This document shows positions 1 to 6,204 of a stretch of DNA of 6,204 nt, piece after piece; the stretch's first letter is position 1; every line of letters begins with the position of its first letter. This DNA comes from Cytophagales bacterium (GTDB taxonomy: Bacteria; Bacteroidota; Bacteroidia; Cytophagales; JAAEPT01): NCBI GenBank assembly GCA_011524675.1, contig WTJX01000341.1, positions 1-6,204 of the forward strand, read 5' to 3'. The translations under genes were made by a program, and so were the position numbers. A model generated the notes under the pieces. The model was not told where the DNA came from, did not search any database, and saw nothing but the letters and a program-made list of their open reading frames with translations.

Positions 1-718
1 AACTCCTTACCTTCTGACGATTGGCAAAGTTTGCAGGTATGTTCGAATGGGCTACACTTTTGTTACATGTAAAAGCAAATGCTTTACCACCATATTCTTC
101 TGTAACTTCAGCTTTTAAATTATGCCAAACAGTATAATTACCGCCATGTTCGTTATGCGTCAAACTTGTAGTAGCCATGAATTGATCATTTGAAGCTTCT
201 ATGGTATAGTTTTGAAAGTCTATACCATTTAGCCTTGTAACGCCGTTAGGAGTAGTATTTACTTGTTGGTTATCAAATGTGAGTATCTCATTTCCTAAGT
301 TTTCGATTGTAGGAGTACCCGAAACATATACTTTCACTGTATCGCTTGCTTCTGCTTCTTCAGCATCGGGGAAAGAAAGATACACTTTAAAAGTATCCTC
401 TTCTAACTGTAATACATTATCTACCATTCCATCCCAGGTATATTCTATACGATCGCTATGCCCTTCAATTTCTTGTATATGCCTACTAGTATTTCCCTTA
501 AGAGTGAGTACCCAGGGAGCACTAGCCTTTAAATCTGCTACAAGAGTAATTTCATTTCTTCTGTAAGAAATTTCTGCGTTTTTCCTTCCGTCGGAAAGCT
601 TTAATTGGCTAGAAAAAGCGACTTTCTTCTGAAGAAAGTTTTCATCTCTTTCACATGCAGTAAGCATGAAAGTAAGGCTAAAAAGTATAAATGAAATGTT
701 TTTTAAGATATTATTCAT
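1..718 (-). CDS. Partial lipoprotein with FlgD-like Ig domain (3' end beyond window)
   Basis: Direct minus-strand translation gives an uninterrupted frame of 239 codons from the ATG at 718 to the window edge, so the C-terminus is missing. An in-frame TAA at 749-751 bounds the start and there is no other ATG between them. Residues 1-21 are a signal peptide (MNNILKNISFILFSLTFMLTAC) ending in the lipobox LTAC, so Cys22 should be lipidated. Residues about 56-135 match an Ig-like FlgD-type pattern: W69, G75, TSR77-79, G86, WDG95-97, FP116-117. From about 165 a second beta domain begins, with GGNY at 192-195. The same elements occur with identical spacing in the lipoprotein encoded just upstream, so the two are paralogues. 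There is a 229-bp gap to that gene and no clear promoter in it, so co-transcription is possible. Function is unknown; a surface or periplasmic ligand-binding lipoprotein is the likeliest reading. The coding call is secure, the role is not. Confidence 0.9.
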   Translation of the reverse strand, partial: MNNILKNISFILFSLTFMLTACERDENFLQKKVAFSSQLKLSDGRKNAEISYRRNEITLVADLKASAPWVLTLKGNTSRHIQEIEGHSDRIEYTWDGMVDNVLQLEEDTFKVYLSFPDAEEAEASDTVKVYVSGTPTIENLGNEILTFDNQQVNTTPNGVTRLNGIDFQNYTIEASNDQFMATTSLTHNEHGGNYTVWHNLKAEVTEEYGGKAFAFTCNKSVAHSNIPANFANRQKVRS

Positions 719-790
719 AAGAATACGTTTTAAGTGGTTAGTACTATATTATAGACTTCTTTTAATATACTTGTTTCATGTGTTTGAAAG

Positions 791-818
791 TATCTAGTAG
801 TTAGTATCTAGTCGCTAG
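791..818. repeat. Four-copy 7-bp tandem repeat, unit TnnnTAG
   Basis: Four adjoining heptamers end in TAG and begin with T: TATCTAG at 791-797 and again at 805-811, TAGTTAG at 798-804, TCGCTAG at 812-818. The flanking heptamers (784-790 and 819-825) keep only the AG end, so the array has sharp borders. It lies in the spacer between the two lipoprotein genes. Heptamer short tandem repeats are known in intergenic DNA of cyanobacteria (the STRR class). Whether this one belongs to a dispersed family in its own genome cannot be seen from one window. Confidence 0.75.
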
Positions 819-821
819 ATA
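805..821 (-). other. Perfect inverted repeat, 7-bp stem with 3-nt loop
   Basis: TATCTAG (805-811) and CTAGATA (815-821) are exact reverse complements around the triplet TCG. The element overlaps the last two units of the TnnnTAG array. In the minus-strand transcript it would form a small hairpin about 130 nt after the stop of the upstream lipoprotein gene. No U-run follows it, so it is not a typical intrinsic terminator. It could act in mRNA processing or 3'-end protection, but that is inference. Confidence 0.6.
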
Positions 822-897
822 GGAGTGCCAGCATATTGTTATTCAGTACATTATATATGCTTTAATCATGCGCTAGTCTGTCGATATTAACGGCACA

Positions 898-925
898 TTT
901 GACTTTAGACCTTTGACATTCGACA
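898..925. repeat. Four-copy 7-bp tandem repeat, unit TTnGACn
   Basis: Four adjoining heptamers share TT-n-GAC: TTTGACT at 898-904, TTAGACC at 905-911, TTTGACA at 912-918, TTCGACA at 919-925. Variation is confined to the third and seventh positions. The neighbouring heptamers do not match. The array starts about 20 bp past the stop codon of the complete lipoprotein gene. It has the same unit length and copy number as the TnnnTAG array 80 bp away but a different sequence. Confidence 0.75.
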
Positions 926-947
926 CTCTTATTTTGTGTTGAGAAAC

Positions 948-1961
948 TTACGGCTCTGTAACTAAAGGATTATCGTAAGTGAATACGATATGATCTATGG
1001 CTACAAAAGCGTGTTCGCCAGTAAGGATATGTCCTCCTGCTTTTACCCATGCTAAGGTTATACTCCGTACTTGATCTAAGTTTGGAACTGCGTTAGTAAA
1101 CCACCAGCTTCTAAAATTCATTTCTGATAATTTAAAAGAAACTAAATGCCAACCTGCTCCAGAAAGAATATCTGAATTTGCGGTATAACCTTCGTTTAAT
1201 TCTTCATTGACAGATACATATATCCTTGAAGGAACTCCACTAGTGTAAACGTAAAAGTTGATGTAAACTTTATAAGGGTCAAATTCTGTAATAGGATAGT
1301 AAAGGTTAAAATTTGGGGGGCTTAGGTTACTCCTCAATCGAAGTACTCCAAGCCAAGGGTTGTTGACAATGTTTCTTTCTGCTATTATATTCATCATGGC
1401 GTATTTGCCTCCTAATGCACTGTCTAAGGTAATAAAAGTACCTGCTTGTGTACCGACATATATAAAATCATTAGGTGTAGGGTTATCTAATGTATGTACT
1501 ACAACACCTTGTTTATTGAAGTCTAGAGTGTTAGAAATAGTTATAGTGTCTCTATAAACATCTGCTTCTGAATTTTCAGGGAATGTAAGCTCTATGACGC
1601 AGTCTTCATTATAATAGGGAGCATGTTCATTATTGATACCATCCCAATCCATATTAAGCATATGACCACAGCCAGAGAATGTCTCACTTGATCTAGATGT
1701 GATCCCTATTATTTTTAAGTTCCAAAGTGCTTCCTTATTCCATATAGCTGTAATGCGGGCAATATCACCATTTTCTACATCTAGAGATGTTTTTGCTTGA
1801 CCAAAAGGATCAAGAATTATTGTTGTTACACTTAGGTCTATATCTACATTTGTTTGAAAACTACTGATATTACAGCTTGAAGATGCTTGTTCGATCTCAT
1901 CTCTACAGGCACTTATGCATAATATCAGTAGTAAGCTGGTTAAAAGTGTTAATCTTTTCAT
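948..1961 (-). CDS. Surface-type lipoprotein: FlgD-like Ig domain plus jelly-roll (carbohydrate-binding-like) domain
   Basis: This 337-residue protein has a signal peptide ending in the lipobox ISAC, with Cys19 as the lipid-attachment site, so it should be anchored in the outer membrane. Residues about 38-145 look like an Ig-like FlgD-type domain: W80-x-L82, G86, TSR88-90, F95-x-G97, WDG106-108, FP127-128. C98 and C121 sit in this domain and could form a disulfide; C30 is unpaired. Residues about 165-332 look like a jelly-roll or galactose-binding-like domain: GGKYAMMN at 184-191, an amphipathic strand at 229-238, W271-HLVSFKL, and a closing strand AIDHIVF at 321-327. Aromatics (W203, Y221, Y222, W271, W286, W287, W305) could line a glycan site; this is inference. 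An in-frame TAA in the 24-bp spacer and no other start fix the ATG. The gene follows the 580-residue barrel gene closely, suggesting one operon. It is paralogous to the next lipoprotein. The exact ligand is unknown. Confidence 0.9.
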   Translation of the reverse strand: MKRLTLLTSLLLILCISACRDEIEQASSSCNISSFQTNVDIDLSVTTIILDPFGQAKTSLDVENGDIARITAIWNKEALWNLKIIGITSRSSETFSGCGHMLNMDWDGINNEHAPYYNEDCVIELTFPENSEADVYRDTITISNTLDFNKQGVVVHTLDNPTPNDFIYVGTQAGTFITLDSALGGKYAMMNIIAERNIVNNPWLGVLRLRSNLSPPNFNLYYPITEFDPYKVYINFYVYTSGVPSRIYVSVNEELNEGYTANSDILSGAGWHLVSFKLSEMNFRSWWFTNAVPNLDQVRSITLAWVKAGGHILTGEHAFVAIDHIVFTYDNPLVTEP

Positions 1962-1985
1962 ATAACTATATACATTTTTTTACGA

Positions 1986-3728
1986 CTATAAGTTCACGTT
2001 GAATAGTACTGATAGCATATTTACCTTATGTGTGTTATTGTCAGTGAAGGTGTTATCCGCATATCTAAATTGTAAGTAATTTACCATGAGGTAAGTGTTT
2101 TCATTTACTCTATATTCTATACCTGTAGTAAATACTGATTGTGATTCGTTTATTAGCTCATTTGTTGGGTTTAGTTCAACAACATTGTTGAAATTGTCAT
2201 ATTCATAAAGACGTTCATTACCCTCTGAAGTGAGAAAAACTGACCCCATGACCAAATGTAGTCTTTTGATAAACTCTACGTCTAAGCCTACACTACTGAT
2301 TACAGTCTTAAGCTCTACTGCTTCACCACCATTTTCACCATCAGTTCTTTTCGTCTTTTCATATTGTCCTCCTAGTGAAAATTGAATGACTTTTGACCAT
2401 TGCAGAATATTGTGAATGTTGACATCAAGGTCTAACTGACTCAATAAAAAACTTTTTTTATTGGAGAATGTAAGGCTAGAAATTTCTTTTGAACTGGTAG
2501 TTTTACTTTTTATTTTTATTTTTTCTAAATAGTCTTTTGCCTCTACATTAAATAGTATGCTGTTTCTATTAGGGGTAGCTAAACCATAAGGTAAGGTGTT
2601 GGCATACCTCGGGTCATATCTCATCAAGCTCTCACTCATGGTAGGGAAGTAAATATTTGCATCAATGCCTAAATCTAAAATAGAAACTCTTCTTGCAACA
2701 CGGGCATTATTTATGGTTCTAAAAAAGTATAATTGATTATCTAAGTTTACAGTTCTAGATTGAGCCATGATACTGTAAAATTGAGGTCCGACATTCAAGT
2801 ATGTAGCACTGGCTTTGAAGGTCTCTTTACTAGTACCTATCCTAAATCCAAGGTTTATAGCGTAGTCTCTTCTTAGTCCTGGTGCAGAAACATCATTTTT
2901 ATATGACAGCTGAGATAAAGACAACTCTCCATTGAAACCATAATTCCAAATACCAGCACTTAAGTTTACATCAAAGTCTGCGCCATAAAGGTTATTATTG
3001 ATAAGTCGTTCATTGACAGTAGTAGGTATTGTGAAAAAGTTGGTGTTGTTTATATTTAATTTTAATTTTTTACTTTGTTGTAATTTTATTCTACCTCCAG
3101 CAGCAAGTTGATTGGTAAGTCTGGCATTTGCATTGATTCCCGAACGCATACGAGTAAAAAAAGCTTCTACATTGATATGGTCAAAAGCTGGTATTCTCTT
3201 AAACTCTTTTTTATAGTTTATTTTGAAGCCCCTTAACCTTCTTTGATTGCCAAAATATTGAGCATTATACCTGCTGATTTTTTGATGATATTTCATGAAG
3301 TTGTTTGCGCCAAATAAACCGTCTTCTTCGGTAGAGTATAGCGTAAAAGGAGTTATCTCATAATCAAAGCCACCTACAGAGTACAGGAAGTTTTTTCCGA
3401 TAAGCCCATTAAATAACATTTGCCTAAAGCGAATAGCTGTTAATATATCATTAGATCTAAAGCTTTGAGCTCCCCTCATGATAAGCGTAAGAGCGGTGCT
3501 TCTGCTGGGGTCTATATTGAAACCTACGTCACTTACCCATATCCCTCTATCTGCTATATCTACATTTACTTCGTCTTCCTCTCCTAAAAATGCTGCTTGC
3601 AAATAAGAAAAAGAGGTTACAGAAAACCTCATTTTGTTCAATGTTTGGGCATTTAGATTACCAATAAGAAATAGGCTAAATAAAAGAGTAAATAATGATT
3701 GACTAAAAAGTGGTAATCTTATATTCAT
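1986..3728 (-). CDS. Outer-membrane beta-barrel protein, family not recognised (580 aa)
   Basis: A Sec signal peptide covers residues 1-27 (hydrophobic core LFTLLFSLFLIG, cleavage probably after LNA27 before Q28). The mature chain contains no cysteine and consists of alternating polar/hydrophobic stretches of 9-12 residues separated by Asn/Asp/Gly-rich turns, as in a transmembrane barrel. Clear late strands lie at about 532-541, 545-556 and 569-580; the last one ends the protein (LSVLFNVNL), as expected for barrel assembly by the BAM machinery, although the final residue is Leu rather than Phe. No TonB box or plug is visible and the length is below that of TonB-dependent receptors. A basic stretch at about 160-180 (RR, KKEFKR) probably lies in a loop or turn. 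An upstream in-frame TAG within the 3757 hairpin region bounds the ATG. The lipoprotein gene follows after 24 bp, so the two products may form a surface pair. Channel, exporter or scaffold roles are all open. Confidence 0.9.
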   Translation of the reverse strand: MNIRLPLFSQSLFTLLFSLFLIGNLNAQTLNKMRFSVTSFSYLQAAFLGEEDEVNVDIADRGIWVSDVGFNIDPSRSTALTLIMRGAQSFRSNDILTAIRFRQMLFNGLIGKNFLYSVGGFDYEITPFTLYSTEEDGLFGANNFMKYHQKISRYNAQYFGNQRRLRGFKINYKKEFKRIPAFDHINVEAFFTRMRSGINANARLTNQLAAGGRIKLQQSKKLKLNINNTNFFTIPTTVNERLINNNLYGADFDVNLSAGIWNYGFNGELSLSQLSYKNDVSAPGLRRDYAINLGFRIGTSKETFKASATYLNVGPQFYSIMAQSRTVNLDNQLYFFRTINNARVARRVSILDLGIDANIYFPTMSESLMRYDPRYANTLPYGLATPNRNSILFNVEAKDYLEKIKIKSKTTSSKEISSLTFSNKKSFLLSQLDLDVNIHNILQWSKVIQFSLGGQYEKTKRTDGENGGEAVELKTVISSVGLDVEFIKRLHLVMGSVFLTSEGNERLYEYDNFNNVVELNPTNELINESQSVFTTGIEYRVNENTYLMVNYLQFRYADNTFTDNNTHKVNMLSVLFNVNL

Positions 3729-3751
3729 GTTTTTGTGATAATGTTTTTTAA

Positions 3752-3770
3752 AGTACTACACTTGAGTACT
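3752..3770 (-). other. Small hairpin made of two AGTACT palindromes upstream of the 580-aa barrel gene
   Basis: AGTACT at 3752-3757 and 3765-3770 are each palindromic and also pair with one another around a 7-nt loop. The element ends 23 nt before the start codon at 3728. It could be an operator for a dimeric regulator or a leader hairpin. No TAnnTTTG promoter core was found in the 181-bp spacer, so whether the gene has its own promoter is unresolved. Confidence 0.4.
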
Positions 3771-3855
3771 ATTTCTGTGATTTCTTTATATGCTTACTAA
3801 CAACAGAAAGCACTGTTTTATAAAATGTATCCTTGAAGAGTATGATACTATTTGA

Positions 3856-3870
3856 GTTGTAAAGTACAAC
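3856..3870. other. Inverted repeat GTTGTA-AAG-TACAAC between the two barrel genes
   Basis: GTTGTA (3856-3861) and TACAAC (3865-3870) are perfect reverse complements with a 3-nt loop. The element lies about 45 nt after the stop of the 670-residue barrel gene in the direction of transcription. No T-run follows on the minus strand and the stem is only 6 bp and AT-rich, so it is at best a weak processing or regulatory site. Confidence 0.35.
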
Positions 3871-3909
3871 ATATCTACATTCCTTTTACTAATAAGCTAT
3901 TTTATAGTA

Positions 3910-5922
3910 TTAGGTAGCTCTAAAATTATATGTCAAAATGACTTGCACATTAGAGATTGTTCTTTTACTGTTGTTAACTGATAAGTTTTCAGTCTTTATG
4001 AGGCTGTATGATAAGGCTAAGAGGTAATCTCTGTTGAGATGTGTATTCAAACCAAAGGATAGTGTCTTAGATGTAAGGTCTTTTGCTGCATATGTAGGGA
4101 CAGAACCATCGCTAGAAGGTCTTGTACTCAATACTGTATTTGAATTCCCTCTCCAACGACTATAAGTAAAACTAACGTTAGGAACAAAACCTTCAATTAG
4201 GTGATAAAATACACCAATATTAGTACTAGAGCTTCTTCCTAGTGATCTATTACTCATATCTGGTAACAGGTGAAACCTTGATTTAGTAGTATAGCCTAAG
4301 TAATAAGTTTGTATATAAATATCTTTATTGAATACCTCACCTAAATATTTTGCGTCAATCTCAAAAGAGCTAAAATGAAGTATGCTGGAAGGTCTTCCAG
4401 TGATATCAATATCTGTTCTAAGCATTCTAGAATTATGACCAGCGAAGCCAAAAGGGTTCAGTAATATAAGTTGGGGGGATTTTGTGAGTTGTCTTGAAAC
4501 CTCATTGCCACCAGTTATTCTTAGTCCATCATTCTTAGCAAGGACATTATTAAATTGATAGCCATACTGGAAATTTATTCCTTGCCTGTTATTAGCAATT
4601 CCGTCGATTGGAAGGATTCTGTCTGGAGCAGGTACGAGCCATATACGGCCTCTTGAACTTCTAGTAACGACAGAAGATGTGTTTACAAAACCACCATTGG
4701 GGTTTACAAAGCCAGAATCAACATGAAACATATTGAGTCTTAGAAAAAGTGGGTCTATACCTATCAAGCTACCATTGATAGCATGACGTAACACTATTCC
4801 TTTTGCTACGCTTGTGATTTTTTCGTTACTAGGTCCATCTAAATTGTTGATAGGTCTAGGTGTTACATGTCTCATAAAAGCAATTTCGTAATCAGGTTGA
4901 AACTGCTCAGATGAGAGCGGCCTGCCATTGGTACTTGTTCTTCTACCTAAAGTAAAAGTGTGGACATAAAAATTTACTGGAGCACCATTTACTAGGTCAT
5001 TCGTGCCTGTTATCAACTGGTTTGTTATACCAATTTCATATTTTGCTCGCTGTTTGAAAATATTAACGTTAAATAATTTATATATTTTGTTAAAAAAAGT
5101 AGTAGAATATACTTGAAGAGCTAGACCTCTTCTTACTCTAGAATAAATACGATTACTGTTTGTGATTCCAACGAAACTTATGGCATTAATACCAGATCCT
5201 CCATTGCTAATATAATTTAGTGTAATACCCTTGGCTCTATTGGGGGAGATGATACCATTAACTACTACTTCTGGCTGTGAAGAGAGCGCACTTTGGTTAA
5301 ATAACCTTTCATAAGTAGAAAAACCTTGTGATGTTCTGATAAGGTTGGGAGGGTTACGAAAATTTGAATTAGCTAAATTTTCACCAATACCACCATAAGT
5401 CAATGTTCCACCATAGTAATTTATCCCAGCGCTTAATCCAAAAGTGAAAGAGCCTATAGCTGTTCTTTCTTGTAGTGCAACACTACCACCTCCTGCACCT
5501 GTAGTAACTCTACCATTAATTTCTTGATCTTCTGCATGGCTATAGTTTTCTGAGAAACCTAAAAAGTTTGAGCTAAAACGCATGTTGAAGTTGAAATTTA
5601 ACGTCCTTGATATTCTTCCAGACAATCTAAGGTTTGAAAACTGAGTCATGTTAAAACCGCTAGTTTCACCGTTAATGTTTTCTATTGTATTGTATGTAGA
5701 GGTAAGCCTTGTAGAACCTCTTGCTTGTACACTTTTGATGAATTCTGCTTCTTCGAAAGGATCTTTACCAAGTAAGTTCTCGTCATTACTGCCAGAGCCG
5801 AGGTTTGAGCTTGGGTTACTATTTTCAATAGGTTCTTTAGAAAAAACACTACTATAAGTGTAACAACACAAGAGAATAAAGGGTAAGGTTTTAGTGAAAT
5901 TCATTTTTTGTAAGAGAGACAT
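3910..5922 (-). CDS. Large outer-membrane beta-barrel protein, family not recognised (670 aa)
   Basis: The N-terminus is a signal peptide (core LPFILLCCYTYSSVF, cleavage likely after Ser28). Cys19 and Cys20 sit inside the hydrophobic core without a proper lipobox, so this is not called a lipoprotein. Residues 29-65 are Ser/Asn/Glu-rich and acidic, probably a flexible periplasmic lead-in. The rest is free of cysteine and built of alternating strands, for example 97-118 (LRLSGRISRTLNFNFNMRF), 158-178 (glycine-rich SFTFGLSAGINYYGG) and the C-terminal strands 618-627, 633-643 and 655-667 ending in YNFRAT. No TonB box, plug or enzymatic motif is visible. An in-frame TGA at 5941-5943 limits the start. 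The ATG at 5922 is reported, but the ATG at 5904 (residue 7) has an A-rich leader and gives a more usual signal peptide. The gene is first in the run of same-strand genes. Its general architecture recalls large Bacteroidota outer-membrane porin-like proteins, but no family name is justified. Confidence 0.9.
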   Translation of the reverse strand: MSLLQKMNFTKTLPFILLCCYTYSSVFSKEPIENSNPSSNLGSGSNDENLLGKDPFEEAEFIKSVQARGSTRLTSTYNTIENINGETSGFNMTQFSNLRLSGRISRTLNFNFNMRFSSNFLGFSENYSHAEDQEINGRVTTGAGGGSVALQERTAIGSFTFGLSAGINYYGGTLTYGGIGENLANSNFRNPPNLIRTSQGFSTYERLFNQSALSSQPEVVVNGIISPNRAKGITLNYISNGGSGINAISFVGITNSNRIYSRVRRGLALQVYSTTFFNKIYKLFNVNIFKQRAKYEIGITNQLITGTNDLVNGAPVNFYVHTFTLGRRTSTNGRPLSSEQFQPDYEIAFMRHVTPRPINNLDGPSNEKITSVAKGIVLRHAINGSLIGIDPLFLRLNMFHVDSGFVNPNGGFVNTSSVVTRSSRGRIWLVPAPDRILPIDGIANNRQGINFQYGYQFNNVLAKNDGLRITGGNEVSRQLTKSPQLILLNPFGFAGHNSRMLRTDIDITGRPSSILHFSSFEIDAKYLGEVFNKDIYIQTYYLGYTTKSRFHLLPDMSNRSLGRSSSTNIGVFYHLIEGFVPNVSFTYSRWRGNSNTVLSTRPSSDGSVPTYAAKDLTSKTLSFGLNTHLNRDYLLALSYSLIKTENLSVNNSKRTISNVQVILTYNFRAT

Positions 5923-6204
5923 TGTACACCGTATTCTAGCTCAAATCCTCACAAATATAATTATTTTTATATAAATTATGATATTTTCAATGTTTTTATT
6001 TCGTAATAATTTCAAAAGTCAACTTTTTTTTTGAGTTTAAATTTTTGATTATCAGTGTTTTATGACTTAAAACTATGTGGAAAACTTTTGTATTAAAATG
6101 ATAGTTCTTGTTTTGTGGTTTTTGTGTAGTCTAAGAGCTTTATTAATGTTATTTATAAAAAGTTTGTTGTTTATCATGAAATTAGTTCTAAGATAGGTAT
6201 ATAG
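5923..6204. other. Very AT-rich non-coding leader upstream of the 670-aa barrel gene
   Basis: No reading frame of useful length starts or ends here on either strand; the ATG at 6176 on the plus strand stops after six codons. The stretch is dominated by A and T runs, including nine T in a row at 6024-6032. Apart from the candidate promoter at 5952-5959, nothing else was identified. The right edge of the window cuts the region, so the gene upstream is unknown. Confidence 0.6.
5952..5959 (-). promoter_or_regulatory. Candidate Bacteroidota -7 promoter element TATATTTG
   Basis: The minus strand reads TATATTTG, an exact match to the Bacteroidota sigma-ABfr consensus TAnnTTTG. Transcription from it would start near 5946, giving a leader of about 25 nt to the ATG at 5922 or about 43 nt to the ATG at 5904. 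The nearest TTG that could serve as the -33 element is at 5988-5990, 28 bp away, which is longer than usual, so the upstream half of the promoter is weak or absent. Confidence 0.45.

Noticed and set aside
279..566. Plus-strand open frame of 95 codons
   Set aside because: It lies wholly inside the minus-strand partial lipoprotein gene, which has a signal peptide, lipobox and a paralogue; the plus-strand product is Ser-rich with no recognisable features.
921..944. Possible terminator hairpin after the complete lipoprotein gene (ACAC...GTGT)
   Set aside because: The stem is only four pairs before a mismatch, it is not GC-rich, and no U-run follows on the minus strand.
1360..1557. Plus-strand open frame of 65 codons
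   Set aside because: It is antisense to the well-supported complete lipoprotein gene and shows no features of its own.
3816..3825. TTTTATAAAA palindrome as a promoter -10 for the 580-residue barrel gene
   Set aside because: It does not match the Bacteroidota TAnnTTTG core, lacks an upstream partner element, and is likely by chance in AT-rich DNA.
5648..5857. Plus-strand open frame of 69 codons
   Set aside because: It is antisense to the N-terminal part of the 670-residue barrel gene and is a reading-frame shadow.
3910..5922. TonB-dependent receptor (SusC-like) identity for the 670-residue barrel
   Set aside because: No TonB box, no plug domain or carboxypeptidase-like N-domain is visible and the protein is too short for a SusC homologue.
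6024..6032. Nine-T homopolymer as a phase-variation tract
   Set aside because: It is about 100 bp upstream of the gene, outside the candidate promoter and outside coding sequence, and such runs are expected in DNA this AT-rich.

Overview
This AT-rich window looks like a chromosomal stretch from a marine-type or environmental Bacteroidota (class Cytophagia/Flavobacteriia range). The evidence is low GC, no Shine-Dalgarno sequences with A/T-rich leaders, an 'NAQ'-type signal-peptide end, Bacteroidota-style lipoproteins, large cysteine-free outer-membrane beta-barrels, and one good match to the Bacteroidota promoter core TAnnTTTG. The genus cannot be fixed from what is here.

Layout: all genes lie on the minus strand, so they are transcribed from right to left. 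From upstream to downstream they are: an AT-rich leader (about 5923-6204) with a candidate promoter; a 670-residue outer-membrane barrel protein (3910-5922); a 181-bp spacer with two small hairpins; a second, unrelated-looking 580-residue barrel protein (1986-3728); after only 24 bp, a 337-residue lipoprotein (948-1961); a 229-bp spacer with two distinct four-copy heptamer repeat arrays; and a second lipoprotein that starts at 718 and runs off the left edge. This last gene was found by translating the minus strand directly up to the window edge.

The two lipoproteins are paralogues. Each has a lipobox, then an Ig-like domain resembling the FlgD-type fold (W-x-L...G-x-TSR...WDG...FP), then the start of a probable jelly-roll or galactose-binding-like domain. 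The first lipoprotein is complete, and its C-terminal domain has the aromatic-rich strands common in carbohydrate-binding modules. The locus therefore pairs two non-TonB-type outer-membrane barrels with two lipid-anchored, probably ligand-binding proteins. A joint role at the cell surface (glycan or polymer capture, or export) is an inference from composition and gene order. None of the four proteins could be assigned to a named family with confidence, and no classical defence system, mobile element, CRISPR array or RNA gene was seen.
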